A model generated the notes under the pieces. It was not told where the DNA came from. It saw only the letters and a list, made by a program, of their open reading frames with translations, and searched no databases. From Acanthornis magna (Eukaryota > Chordata > Aves > Passeriformes > Acanthizidae), in contig JAWUZG010000032.1 in the NCBI GenBank assembly GCA_036785705.1, positions 13,348,001 through 13,412,000 on the forward strand: a stretch of DNA of 64,000 nucleotides. The letters run 5' to 3'. The position numbers were made by a program, and so were the translations under genes. Shown here piece by piece: positions 53,137 to 63,648 of the stretch (position 1 is the first letter of the stretch; every line of letters begins with the position of its first letter).

Positions 53137-53240
53137 TGTGACTAGGTACTAGTGTCACAGAATGAGCTTCTCAGAGTTTTTCTATGAGAGAACATTAATG
53201 TGCCTTGTTGTAAGGCACATTTCAGGGGAATATTCCCCTG
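53137..53240. repeat. Cluster of three palindromes/hairpins
   Basis: (i) 53137-53159: TGTGACTAG, loop GTA, CTAGT-GT-CACA, a 9-bp stem with a 2-base bulge. (ii) 53197-53221: AATGTGCCTT, loop GTTGT, AAGGCACATT, a perfect 10-bp stem. (iii) 53223-53240: CAGGGGAATATTCCCCTG, a perfect 18-bp palindrome with no loop. The second and third are one base apart. Confidence 0.95.
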
Positions 53241-53635
53241 TTTTTCTGTGTGCCGCACATCGGTCTTACATACTTGACACAGCAGTTGCAACAGATCTCC
53301 ATCCTGCTGTCAACTCCACAGAGTTTGCCTGTAAGATAGCCCACTTATGTCTCTGAGAAATGGAAGGATTGTATTACATTTGCTTCTTTTTGTACTCATT
53401 CATTACTTGCCATTGGTACAGAGTGATGAGGTTATGTGTTCAAACCATCTCATGTGTAGTTCTAAGAAATGGTTTTACAGTTTGTGTGGATTTGAGCACA
53501 GTCAGTCCTTCTGCATCTTAGAGAAGTTGGGCCCCTTCTTGTCCTACTGCTGGAGAGGCAGAGGAGCCAGCAGTTCCCCGTGGTGGGGAGGGGTGTAGGG
53601 TTGGCTTTTGAGTTGTGGAAATGGTCAAGCTGAGG

Positions 53636-53750
53636 TTGTGGTTGAACCCCAGCTGGCAACTCAGCCCCACAAAGCCACTCTCATTTCCCCCCAGAGGGAT
53701 AGGGGAGAGAGAACGGGAAGAGTAAAAAAAGCTGGATGCTGCGGTTAATA
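53636..53750 (-). mobile_element. LTR 3'-end fragment, reverse orientation
   Basis: Read in reverse, this matches the last about 110 bases of the LTR class seen complete at 63116-63648. Shared landmarks are 'GTTGAACCCCAGCTGGCAAC' (reverse of the terminal GCCAGCTGG...AAACCAC block) and the purine-rich 'AGGGGAGAGAGAACGGGAAG'. Only the end survives; no internal retroviral genes are visible. Confidence 0.7.
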
Positions 53751-55244
53751 ATTTCTAAAGTTGGCATTATTATCTTAATGTACCTTTAGTTTTATTCAAC
53801 CTGTGTTGACAGCATCTCACACATGGATAGGTGCTTATCTTGAGATTGTCAGTACAGGTGGATTTCCTGCTCAAAGACAGTGTTTGTTAATGTGTCTTGT
53901 ACACCTCACCAATGGTACAGGGCAAGAGCAAAGTCTCTATCTTTCAGCAGCTTCTTAGTTATTGAAATTTGTAGCTATGTTAGCTATAAGAGAAATCGCT
54001 TCCCGGTAGGCAGCTGTGTTCCAGATAACTCTCTGTAGCTGGAAAACAGATGAAGATAAAAAAAGCAGGGACATTAGCATGGGTATACATTTCCTGGGTA
54101 TATGGAACAGTGTCTGGCTGTTTGTTTGGGGAGAGTAAAAAAAAAGCACTAAAAGAAGAAACAGAAGGTAGCCATAAAACAGAAGAAAATAGTGACAAAT
54201 CTTATAAAATATACTCTTGTTCACAAATATGTTGAGGGGTGACTGTGGCATAGAAATGGCAGATAGCTAAGTGCTTTTCTGTTATCTTTTGCAGCTTTTA
54301 CTACTACATTTGTACGTTTTGTTTTCTTGTCAAATTCTGAATTTTAAAGCTGTTCCTTGCTAGGTTACAATTTACCTCCATGAAAGTGTGTGTGCTTTTG
54401 GAGAACCATTGTTACTGTTACAAACTTAGTCTCTAAAAATGCAAAGTTATCAGGCTGAACTTCATTGTAGAACTATTTTATGAGAAGTTTAATCTTGGTG
54501 CTTAAAGGTTAGGTGATATTAGGGGATCTTGAGGGGGTTGATTTAAATTTATTTTTCTTTACAAGCGTGCATTTGAAATTGGTTGTGCTGGGAAACAGGA
54601 AGGGACCTGATAGGTACTTTAGTTAGTAGTTGTGTCATCCTCTCACTCCTGGCTATTTGGCTGGGTTTTGTACAGGTTAACTTGAGCACAGGAAAGCTGT
54701 AATTCCTCTCCCTGTTTGATAAATAAGATAGGAGAGATTGTGCAAGATCTTTTTAACCCGAGACTAACAACCGTTTTTTTTTCAATGCATAAATCACAAA
54801 TGTGGCAGGGTAGACTGCCTGGTTAATAATGTGCTGACTGTAACCCACTAGCACAACCTCCAGAGGCTTAAGTAGGATGCAGCATTCCTGGTTTATAATC
54901 TTTTCCTGCTGGATGACAAAAATCATGCAAGTGGCCAGTGAATCATGTCTTACCACCAGTGAGTAGTAGACATATAAGACACTGCTGTACTTGAGCTATG
55001 AGTTAGACTGTAAGTATGGCTGCTGCAAGTCTGTGTTTACATTCAGACCTTGCTGAGGATTTATGCAAGGTCAATAATGAAATTATATTTAAAAAAATCC
55101 CTGTAAACAGGAAAGGTGTTGACTATAGTTTCTTTACAAGACCACTCTTCTCTGTAATAGTAGGAAGATAATATATCTAGTAGAGCTTTAGAAAAAATAC
55201 AAAACATTTTCTTAACATTCCAGAGTGGGAAAGAAGACAGTTCA

Positions 55245-55258
55245 TTTTTTTTTTTTTT
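55245..55258. repeat. T(14) run
   Basis: A pure run of fourteen T on the plus strand. Confidence 0.95.
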
Positions 55259-55527
55259 GCATAAATGGCAATAATTAGTGGTGTGTTGACACTAGGTAGC
55301 ATTTCTATCTCTTGTGGGTCTACCCTGGCAGCTTTAAAGATGTAATAGAGTGTTTAACACAAAATGAGTAAGTAATTGGTAATAATTTGCTTTAGTTCAT
55401 ACACCTTGAAGTTAAGACATTGTGAATTTAAGAAATAAGATTACCCTGGAATTTGCTGTCTTTTTAACATGTGGATATTAGTTTCAGACTTAAGATTTAT
55501 AATTTATTTTGTCATCTTTTTCTGCAG

Positions 55528-55870
55528 AGAGGAGAAGAACAACGGGGAAATACAGAAGCTGCCTTCAAAACTCTTGACACTTTAATCAGGTCTTTTGGGT
55601 TTGGAATTTGCATAGCAGACTTTTCTTTTAACTCAGTTATCCTTAATATTCATCTTGGCTATTCTTCAGCAAGTTCAGATTTTCCTTAATTATGAAATCA
55701 GTGATGGGCAGGTGATTGTTCTAATAAGTAGTTTCAGATGTATTTAAAGATATTCCAGATGTTGTATGAATATTGCACATTGCCATGCTTCGCTAAGTTA
55801 CATTTAGACTTCACTATGTAAATATTAGAAGCAGAGTTTTATTCAATAAAACATACTATGCTCATGTGGT
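55528..55870 (+). other. BCKDHB: Putative terminal 3' UTR exon of BCKDHB
   Basis: The exon starts after TTTTTCTGCAG and begins AGAGGAGAAGAACAACGGGG. It carries AATAAA at 55845-55850, followed by GT/T-rich sequence ('GTGGTCTCTGAGTTTTGG') suited to cleavage about 15-25 bases later. With the 12 bases after the stop, the mature 3' UTR would be about 350 bases. An open frame of 72 codons overlaps the acceptor (55471-55689) but crosses the splice site and looks incidental. I recall alternative 3' UTR exons in mammalian BCKDHB transcripts, unverified. Confidence 0.5.
55845..55850 (+). terminator. BCKDHB: Polyadenylation signal AATAAA
   Basis: This is the first canonical AATAAA on the plus strand after the BCKDHB stop, with a GT-rich stretch 20-45 bases downstream. 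Confidence 0.6.
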
Positions 55871-55938
55871 CTCTGAGTTTTGGTATTGTTTCGGAAAAAC
55901 CCAAAGAAGTTATTTGAATGTGACTGTATTTTCAACAA

Positions 55939-55944
55939 AATAAA
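55939..55944 (+). terminator. Second AATAAA (possible alternative poly-A signal)
   Basis: 'ACAAAATAAACC' lies 94 bases after the first signal and could serve as a backup. Its downstream element is weaker. Confidence 0.25.
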
Positions 55945-57587
55945 CCTTAGACAGCCAGACCAGCTTGTGTGATGGAGATGTGCTTTAACTAATGGCATTA
56001 GTGTTTCACTTGAGTGGCTTCATGCTAAATAGTCCCTAATACTAATTTCCCTTTCTGCAAGGGGAAGTCCATTTTTCTTGAGAAGGGAGGAGAGATTTTT
56101 TTTGCTTTGCTGCTATAAGTGAGAGACTTAATTGGTACATCTTTGCTGCAATATTCTTCCCTCTAGAATTTGAAATGTGTCTGCTATTAAGCAATTGAGC
56201 AAAAAGCAGTTCCTCCTCTTCTTGCCTGCTTTGCTCTCTGTACAAATCAGTCTCATGCTGCATTGCTTCTTACCATATGGGGTAAGGTGTGGAGGGGTTG
56301 GGGAGATGGATGCCAGTAGCCAGATAATCACATTTCTGTAGTTATTCAGGGAGGTCTTTCAGAGAGAAAGAAGAATACCTTTGTACACAAACCTGCTCAG
56401 GACAATCCTCAAAGTGACAGCTGAAACGCACCAGGGAGGAAGCTGAGGGGGATAACTTCACTGTGAATATCAGTGGATCTATGGAAAGTGCTAAATTGTT
56501 ATCTTTTCAGGTCCTACCATTTTGTGTAAGATTCTGCATTCATAGTTTGTGCATTCCCTAAAGAGTCCCACAACTGATGATGAAGCTAGTTGTTAATGTG
56601 TCCAATCAAAATGAGATTGTTGTCAAGTCTTGTAAGTCTCCTGAAAATGCCATGTATAGAACTTGTTTATTGTTTGAAATAAGATAGATGCATTACATAT
56701 TTTATATTTTTTTGCTCTGGATGGAAGCTGTTTTGGACATATGAAGAAAAATGGTTTTGAAGATTATTTGTGTCTTTGTAGAACACCAATAGATATTTTA
56801 ATAACTGTCTCCTAAAAATGTACTGTTACTGTATTTCAAAGCACATAAAATAGATGCAATTATAGTACTGCCTTAGTAAAATGCACTTCGGTAATTAATA
56901 GCCTTAATACAATATATATTTACAGTTTTCATGGATAAAAGTAATTTCTAATTTAGTGCAAAGCTTAAGTTCAAGTTGCCTGTATTGAAATACAGAATAA
57001 TATATTTCTTAATAAACATGTAGAAAATATTTGCTCTTAATGTGGACTGCTACAATGTGGTTGAGGGGCAGGTTTTGTATTTTTGGTGACTGGTGTTTTG
57101 TCAATTTTAATAGTATTAAAAATTGTTCCTTTCTCCTCTGTTTTGGGTAATAGAATGTTTTTTCCCTGGAAAAGATGAATTATGTTCCAAAACAGGTGCT
57201 GCTCCAAAAGCCTGCCTAGATGGCAGTATTCACTCACGTAACCTGTGCTCAAGGATGAGGCTGTTTCGAGTGCGTGTTATGGAAAAATGACTTAGAGTTC
57301 TCAATTGGACAGGAATGTGTATGCTGGTACATACAAATAACTGTTTGTTATTAAGTTACTTTCTAATAAAATTTGAAGACAAGTAATATTTTCTGGTTTT
57401 TAACCACTTAAGTCTCCTAATTAGATATTGCAATGATTGTTTCACTCTAAGTAACTCCTAAAGGAAAAATCGTGTCACTACTTCTTGCTGATAGTCCAGA
57501 AAATTGGTTATCTATCTAGTCATGCTCATTTAACACTAACTGCTGGAAATAGTTATGGTACAAAGTGTAATGCTGGGTCCTGAGATT

Positions 57588-57782
57588 TTCACAAAAGGGT
57601 TGTTGAGTACTGGAACGGGCAGCTCAGGGAAGTAGGGGAGTCACCATCCCTGGAGGTTTTTAAAAGATGTGTAGATGTGACATTAGGGACATGGTTTAGT
57701 GGTGGACTTAGTAGTGCCGGGTTAGTGGTTGGACTCAGATGATCTTAGAAGTCTTTTCCAAACTAAATTATTCTATGATTTC
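57588..57782 (+). mobile_element. CR1 LINE 3' end
   Basis: Landmarks are 'GAGTCACCATCCCTGGAGG', 'GGGACATGGTTTAGTGGTGG', 'GGTTGGACTCAGATGATCTT' and 'GTCTTTTCCAAACTAAATTA', ending in TTCTATGATT. Only the last about 195 bases are present, as is usual for 5'-truncated CR1. Confidence 0.95.
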
Positions 57783-60185
57783 AAAATGAAAGACATACAC
57801 AGCCTTCTTGGGACCTCAGATTTATTGACTGCAGATGAAAGACTTGTATCCTCTTCTGTCATCTAGCTCAGTTAAGACTGTGGTGCCATAACAACATCAC
57901 TGTAATAAACAGTGCACTGATTATATAAAAATTGGATTTAAATCATCAGAGGTATTCTTCCTCATGGAAGTGCATGTGTTTATAAGAGGATTAGCCAGTA
58001 GTACATTCTCACTGCAATAGCCAGGAGCCTTGACACAATGACCTTCTGCTCCTACAGTCTGATAATCAATTCTGAGCCCATTAATCTTTCCAGACAGCTT
58101 TCTTGCTCCCGTAGCTAAAACCCGGTGTTCCTGGTGCACTGGTATACTGCAGAAGCTCTGTTCTGGCCACATAACTTCAGAGGCAGCAACTGAAAGGAAT
58201 CCATTCAGCAAGCTGGCAGAGATTGTTATCACAGCAGCTCATGGGGTTCAGTGAGCATTATATGTTCATAACAAAATAAGCTGACACAGTCTGTAAGCTC
58301 TGCCAGATTTCAGCAGACCCAAAATAAGGATGCAATTCTTTTGTAGCTCTTTTTCTGCTTAGCTGCTCTGCAAGATACATGTTTGTTAGATAGGGGAGAG
58401 CTACAGCTGACTTCAGTATAAACAAGATTTTTAGAACTTGCTTCACTTGCTTATGTTTTGGCATCAAATACCATTTGAGACACCCTGGGTTGTCCTGCAT
58501 GGTCTCCATGTCTCCAGCTGCTGCTTCCATAGGTCCTATGTAATATCTGCCAGCCCCATGTGTATCTTGGGTGCCTTAGGGCATCTCAAATGGCACTAGA
58601 TGCTGGTGTTCAGGCATCTAAATGGAGCTCTTTGTTTTCTGGAGTTTTGGATAGCTGATGTCTGACTATTTTGCTTTGAGCTTGCATAAAATGCCAGCAC
58701 TGAGATTGATGCATTCCTTGATTTTCCAAATAAATTGCTCAAATCCTCAGTAAGTACATAAGGTGGGATACATGATGTTGTATGCCAAAGAAAGTATTGT
58801 CTCCTGGGTGATGGGCTGGTGCTTCACTGGGCTGCTAATTTCTCAGGGTGAATAATTTAGTGCAAAACTCCAGCCTTAGGGCTGTTAACCTGGCTACCAT
58901 AACTTTGGTTGCCATAACTCACAGGGTTTCTGATAAATATGTGAAGATAGTGTGGGCAGGATCCAGTTCAATTTCAGCAAAGCCATGAGCAAGAGCAGTG
59001 AGTTAATGGGAGATGAGTCCCCTGCTTTCTGTAGACTGTGTGTGGGATTCAGCTCAGGATTAAGCCACCTGAATGTGTCAAGATCTAGGTGTGGATGGCT
59101 GAGCAGAGCAGTTGAGCTGGTACTAAGTTCCCTTAAGGTAATCTTGACTCACTGTGCAGGCTGAACTGACTCCACCGACTCGGTTGTCTCTGCATGGTGC
59201 CACATTAGGTGCTGTAAGGTGTCTTGCCTGGCCCTTGGCTGCTCATCTGGAAAAGGTCAGGTCTCCCATCAGTCCTCAGTCACACCTGCTGCTCAGGTAC
59301 TTCTTTCATCATGCACGAAGTCATCTGAGGCATCAGTGCTAAAAGTGTGGGCAGCAGGATCTAATTCTCCAGTGCCTGTGGCTGACATGGGATCACAGCC
59401 CAAATGCAGACATGAGATGCTTAACTTCAGATGAAATTACCCATTCCATGCTTTTGGCAGAAGGGAAAGAGAGCAGAGAGGAAGCACATGAAGTGTTGTG
59501 TGGATGCTGGGGCCATGGACTAAGTGGTGCAAGAAGCTGGGAGAAAATGGTGTGTCCTTCAGTCCAGCTGCTACAAGCAGCATTGGCCTAATCAGTACTT
59601 AAGATCCTGTTAGTCATCCCCAGCCCCCTAACAGAAAGAACTAAACCTCCTGAAGAACAATTCCAATTAATTTGATCGGTTGCCTATTTTTATATTTCAA
59701 GGGCAACTCTGAAGCAGCCCCAGCTTTGGTTTTATGTTACTTGCTTTGAAATTGCTTTATTGTCTTTGGTGATGTTTTTAAACCCTATTTTTGTCTGCCA
59801 AAATAATTCTGCTACTCTAAGAGCAGAAACTAGTGTCTGGTCTTGCTCATGTAGGTCTGTGGCAAACTGTTCTACAACTGACAGTAATGTGCCACCAGTG
59901 TCTCAGAAGGCGTCCCTGTTGATTCCTGTGTGTAATTAATTACTTTTATATGGTAATTAAATCATTCCTGTTTACTTGCACTCTGGTTGCAGCTGAGTAC
60001 TTGCTGAAAAGAGAAATTGTCTGAATTGGTGATGCCTGTGGTTGCTCTCGCAGCATTGGTGAGCTCTGCCCTGCCTGAGCCACTGCTACTTCCAGGCTTG
60101 AGGCAGTTCTTACTTTCAGGCAGTTCTGAGGTAAGTGACCTGGGCTGCAGGCAGATGCTTTCCTTCCAGTCTTCCCACCTGTGCT

Positions 60186-60300
60186 ACTTTTGGCTGGGGT
60201 AGCTTTAATTTTTCCACAGTAGCTAGTATGGAGCTCTGTTTTGGATTTGTGCTGAAAACAGTGCTGATAGTACAGAGATGATGTACAGTGGCAGCCTTTG
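60186..60300 (+). mobile_element. Degraded LTR 5'-part fragment
   Basis: 'TTTTGGCTGGGGTAGCTTTA', 'CAGTAGCTAGTATGG' and 'TGTTTTGGATTTGTGCTGAA' follow the same order as the start of the LTR at 63116 (TTTTGGCTGG, TAGTAGCTGTG, TTTTGAATTTAGTAC). The match fades after about 60300. It is probably a related but older LTR. Confidence 0.6.
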
Positions 60301-61091
60301 CTGGTCACCCCCCTTAGCCTGGGTGATAAAGCAGCACAGACAAGCACACTTGTTCCCCCTCTAGGCAAAGCCTTTTTCTGGGTTATCTCCCACGATGAAT
60401 TTGGGCTTTTCATGCTTGACCCAGACTTATCCCACCATTCCCAGGGGGAAGCCTAGAGGATGAAGGAGTTAGTGGAGGTGCAGAGGTGGGGGGAGGTGGG
60501 AAGAGCAGTCTGCACTGCTGTCTCCGTCCATGCACTTGTGGGTCAGAGAGATGTGCCTGTGCACAAATAATGGTTTGCTTGGCTTCCCAGGGCTCTATGA
60601 GCAGTAAAGCTGACGCAGCCCCTTCCCCTCTGCTGCCCTGCCAGTCTCAGCTGTGCTGAGGGCCTCGAGGCAGCCCTAGCCAAGGGTCTGGCTGGCAAAG
60701 GACACTGTGGGTGTGTGAAGCTGTGCTGGGATCCCAGGTAGCCTTGGTGTGCTGGGGGCAGGAGAGGTTGCAGAACCTTGCCTCTGTGAGAGCTGTGACA
60801 GCTCGTGTCTGTGAGCTGGGGGACAGGCTGTGGCTGCTCTGGAGCAGCACATCAGGGCAGGACTCAGTGGCAGCTGAGGTTTTTTTTCAGTGATGACCTG
60901 AGACCTGACAGGCACTGTGTGATTCCAAGCCTGACTTCATTTGCAGTGCACAGTGTTCCACATGCAGCTCAGCTGTCTCACACGCTTTATTTCCTAATCT
61001 AGGGGTTTGCAGGAAGGGGCAAACCTAGATGTATTTAACATTTTTTGAAGGTTTGTGCAGGAGATGCAGGGCAGGTGCCTCCAGCAGGACC

Positions 61092-61107
61092 CATTACAGC
61101 TGTAATG
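61092..61107. repeat. Perfect 16-bp palindrome
   Basis: CATTACAGCTGTAATG is its own reverse complement. One such site is about the number expected by chance in 64 kb. Confidence 0.95.
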
Positions 61108-62089
61108 TAGTGCTGTATGCTTTTCTCTGCCATCCAGCCTGCTGCAGAGTGGTGCCTCAAGTCAAAGCAGAAGATTTTTGAGAGGTCTGTGTCACATATT
61201 AGAGTGTTTTTAGGTAATTGTTTATCCCATAAAACCCAGAAAGATCATGTCTGCTGTGGTGATAATGTTCTAATGCCTACTGGCTTGGCCTCAGGGATTT
61301 TCAAAGATGCCTCTCAAGAAAGTGGTGAGGCAGTGGAGGAACAAAGTGCAGCCTTGTTCAAAGGCAGCTCTGATGGTTTCATGGCATCTCATGTTGTAAC
61401 CTACTGGTCCTGTGGTTTATTCACAAAACAGAATTTAGCTTGGGAAGGAAAGTGTGAGCAGGTCGGCATTGAAATGTTAATACACGGAGAACAAAAAGGA
61501 CTAAGGACGAGGTCAGAGTAATCATAACTTAGTCCTCTCAAATGATTTTCTGTCAGCCCCCCCACCCATCTCTTCAGTAAGATTTCCCCCCTTCCTTTTT
61601 GCCGACAGCCTAGTTACTCCTTCAAATACAACACTTTTAAATTTTGGAAGTGATTTTTGTCATACTATATTGTAATAAAACCAAACGATTGTTCTTCATT
61701 TGATGTGTTACACTTGAGTTAGAGGTCACTGAAGTGAAGGCAAGTGGGTGTTGAACAGCAGAGCTGGTCTGGAGCCCTGGCCTCTTCCTTGGTCTTTCTG
61801 GCTTGGCCTCATACCACAACCAGCCCACAACTTTCCTGGGTGTGGGGAGACTTCACTGCCCCCAGGCAGGGGGGGCTGAGCTGGGGAGGTCACAGAGTGA
61901 GTGCCACAGCAGTGGTGGCTGCTGCTGGGTGATGGAGAGTGAGGGGCAGAAGAGGCGTGCGGCGGCACTGGCGTTTTGCAGCAGGGTCGTAGCCCTGCCT
62001 GCTCTCAGCCAGGGATCCCAGGCTTCCCACTCCACTGCCAGTCCCAGCCTCGGTCCCTTGGGAGAGGAAGCCAGCCTGGACATCTCGGA

Positions 62090-62117
62090 CTAGGCATCTC
62101 CAGCTAGGCATCTCCAT
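62090..62117. repeat. 14-bp tandem duplication (CTAGGCATCTCCAG / CTAGGCATCTCCAT)
   Basis: Two adjacent units differ only at the last base. Confidence 0.9.
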
Positions 62118-62317
62118 CTCACCAGGCTGTGGTGCCTGCAGCCATCGTGTCCTACTCCTCAGCATTCGTTCTTGTTCCTTCTCCCCCAGGGGGAGGCAGC
62201 TTTGGTGGCTTACAGCAATTCGCTGCTCAGGCTGTGGAACACCCACTCAGGCAGTGATCGGGCTGTTGTCATCTGCACAGCTCGAGCCTTTGGGAGATGA
62301 CACTCCATCTGATTAGC

Positions 62318-62430
62318 TTTCGACGAAGAACGTGTGATTCATCTTGTGTTACGAGCAGCGAAATCGCTGAGCATTTTGCTGTCAGCATTGCTAACCGAGC
62401 CTTCGGCTTGCACAGCACTGCGGTTTAAGG
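62318..62430. other. CpG-dense patch, possible regulatory element
   Basis: About nine CpGs occur in just over 100 bases ('TTTCGACGAAGAACGTG', 'TACGAGCAGCGAAATCGCTG', 'CCGAGCCTTCGGC', 'TGCGG'), far above the surrounding density. Two small hairpins (CAGCGA-AA-TCGCTG and AGCC-TTC-GGCT) lie inside it. Retained CpGs suggest an unmethylated or conserved element. No exon is apparent. Confidence 0.35.
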
Positions 62431-63115
62431 GGGGTCCTGTGCAAATTTGTCTGGGTTTCTGTCATTGCTGCACCAGCTCCCTCCCCTCAGCTTCATCTGC
62501 CTCTGCTCTTGCAAAGCTGTTTTGTGGCAGCACAGCAACTGCCTGCATTCATCCAGGTGTTTTGGGAAGGAGGATGTTCAAGTTATTAATACGGTTAAAA
62601 TTATCTTGGTGGAGCACAGCTGCAAAAGCAAACTGATGTTTGTGGTGTCTGTATCTATATACACACTGAAATGAGTTAGGCTGCTCTTGAATGAGTCCGG
62701 CTCCCTGAGATTGAAATTTAAAGTATCTGTCCCAATGAATTTGATTAATTTTATTTTTAAGGACAAGTGATCCTTAGGTTACAGTAATTTCCTTCTACTG
62801 TGCTGGTAATATGTGTCTATATCCATAGATGAAACCTTAAGATCCTTCAACTAACTATGAAATATGGGGTCATTTTCTAAGCAAGTTCTTTGGATTTATT
62901 TGCTTGTTTTTCAACCAGGGGAAATAGTTAAATTCAAGTGAGATTTGTTCTTTTATTATTTATGAAGCTCTTTAATCCTTTCATTAATTCTTGATGCTAC
63001 GCTGAAAAAATCTGCTAGGTAAGTGTTGCTGCAGTCCCTTGCAATGAGGTGAGTTATGTCTGTGAACCCTCCCCTTCACTGCCAGGGAGCACAGAGACCT
63101 GATACTGTACCTGAG

Positions 63116-63648
63116 TGTCCTGGTTTTGGCTGGAATGCATTTAATTTTCTTTACCTAGTAGCTGTGTTTTGAATTTAGTACAAAAATAATGTTGGTACCA
63201 CCCTGATGTTTTGGGTTTTGCTCAGAAGTGCTTACCTTAATTCAAGGGCTTTCCAGTTTGTCGTGCTCTGCCAGTGAGGAGACAAACGAGGAGCTGGCAG
63301 GGAGCAGGGCCAGGACAGCTGACCAGCACTGGCCGAAGGTACCTTCCATACCACAGAATGCCTGGGGATGGACTGGCCATCAGTCAGCAGCTGATGACCA
63401 AGTGTGTTGTGCCTCACTTGTTTCTCTTGGGTTTTATCTCTTTCTCTTCAACACTGCTATTGTTGTTGTAATTATTATCATTAGTATTGTTATTATTTTA
63501 TTTTATTTTGTCTCAATTATTAAACTCTTCTTAACCTACAAGCTTTACTTTTTTCTTCTCTATTCTTCCCCAGGCTGGGGAAGTGGAGGGGAGGAGTGAG
63601 TGAGTGGCTGTGTGGTTCTTAGCTGCCAGCTGGATTTAAACCACAACA
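63116..63648 (+). mobile_element. Endogenous retrovirus LTR, solo-like (533 bp)
   Basis: The element begins TGTCCTGGTTTTGGCTGG and ends GGATTTAAACCACAACA, giving TG...CA termini. It contains an AT-rich TTATTATTTTATTTTATT tract, ATTAAA at 63519-63524 as a likely poly-A signal, and a purine-rich block near the end. The family resemblance (from memory) is to a widespread avian ERVL-like LTR. The mid-part that normally holds a TATA region appears missing after 'CCATACCACAGAATGCC'. Flanking 5-mers (CTGAG and TGGAG) do not match exactly. No retroviral gene is visible on either side, though only 352 bases remain downstream. Confidence 0.85.

Larger units (their letters stand above)
51775..55527 (+). 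other. BCKDHB: Putative 3' UTR intron of BCKDHB (3,753 bp)
   Basis: It runs from the GTGAGA donor to the acceptor TTTTTCTGCAG (AG at 55526-55527). Inside are a CR1 tail (53028-53080), a palindrome cluster (53137-53240), a reversed LTR end (53636-53750) and a T(14) run (55245-55258). The rest, including 51800-53000 and 53760-55200, shows nothing I can name. If the short unspliced 3' UTR form is the main one, this is downstream flanking DNA instead. Confidence 0.5.
55871..63115. other. Probable intergenic region downstream of BCKDHB
   Basis: No recognisable exon on either strand. From about 58.9 kb the DNA becomes more GC-rich and open frames lengthen (155 codons minus at 59946-60413, 134 codons plus at 61117-61521), but none shows a known domain. 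Contents noted separately are a CR1 3' end, an LTR scrap, a 16-bp palindrome, a small tandem repeat and a CpG-dense patch. 55950-57580 and 57790-60180 hold nothing I can name. Confidence 0.7.

Noticed and set aside
55471..55689. 72-codon open frame overlapping the putative last exon
   Set aside because: It crosses the inferred splice acceptor and follows the BCKDHB stop; more simply 3' UTR.
56573..56650. Possible C/D box snoRNA (TGATGATGA ... CTGA about 65 bases later)
   Set aside because: No terminal stem and no C'/D' pair; the motifs are short enough for chance.
57921..58530. Two adjacent minus-strand frames (103 and 90 codons)
   Set aside because: They are in different frames, show no recognisable family, and have no splice sites that would join them convincingly.
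59946..60413. 155-codon open frame on the minus strand
   Set aside because: It overlaps a degraded LTR fragment and GC-richer DNA where stops are rarer; no recognisable protein.
61117..61521. 134-codon open frame on the plus strand
   Set aside because: No domain, no clear exon boundaries and low-complexity neighbours. It could be part of a non-coding transcript but there is no evidence.
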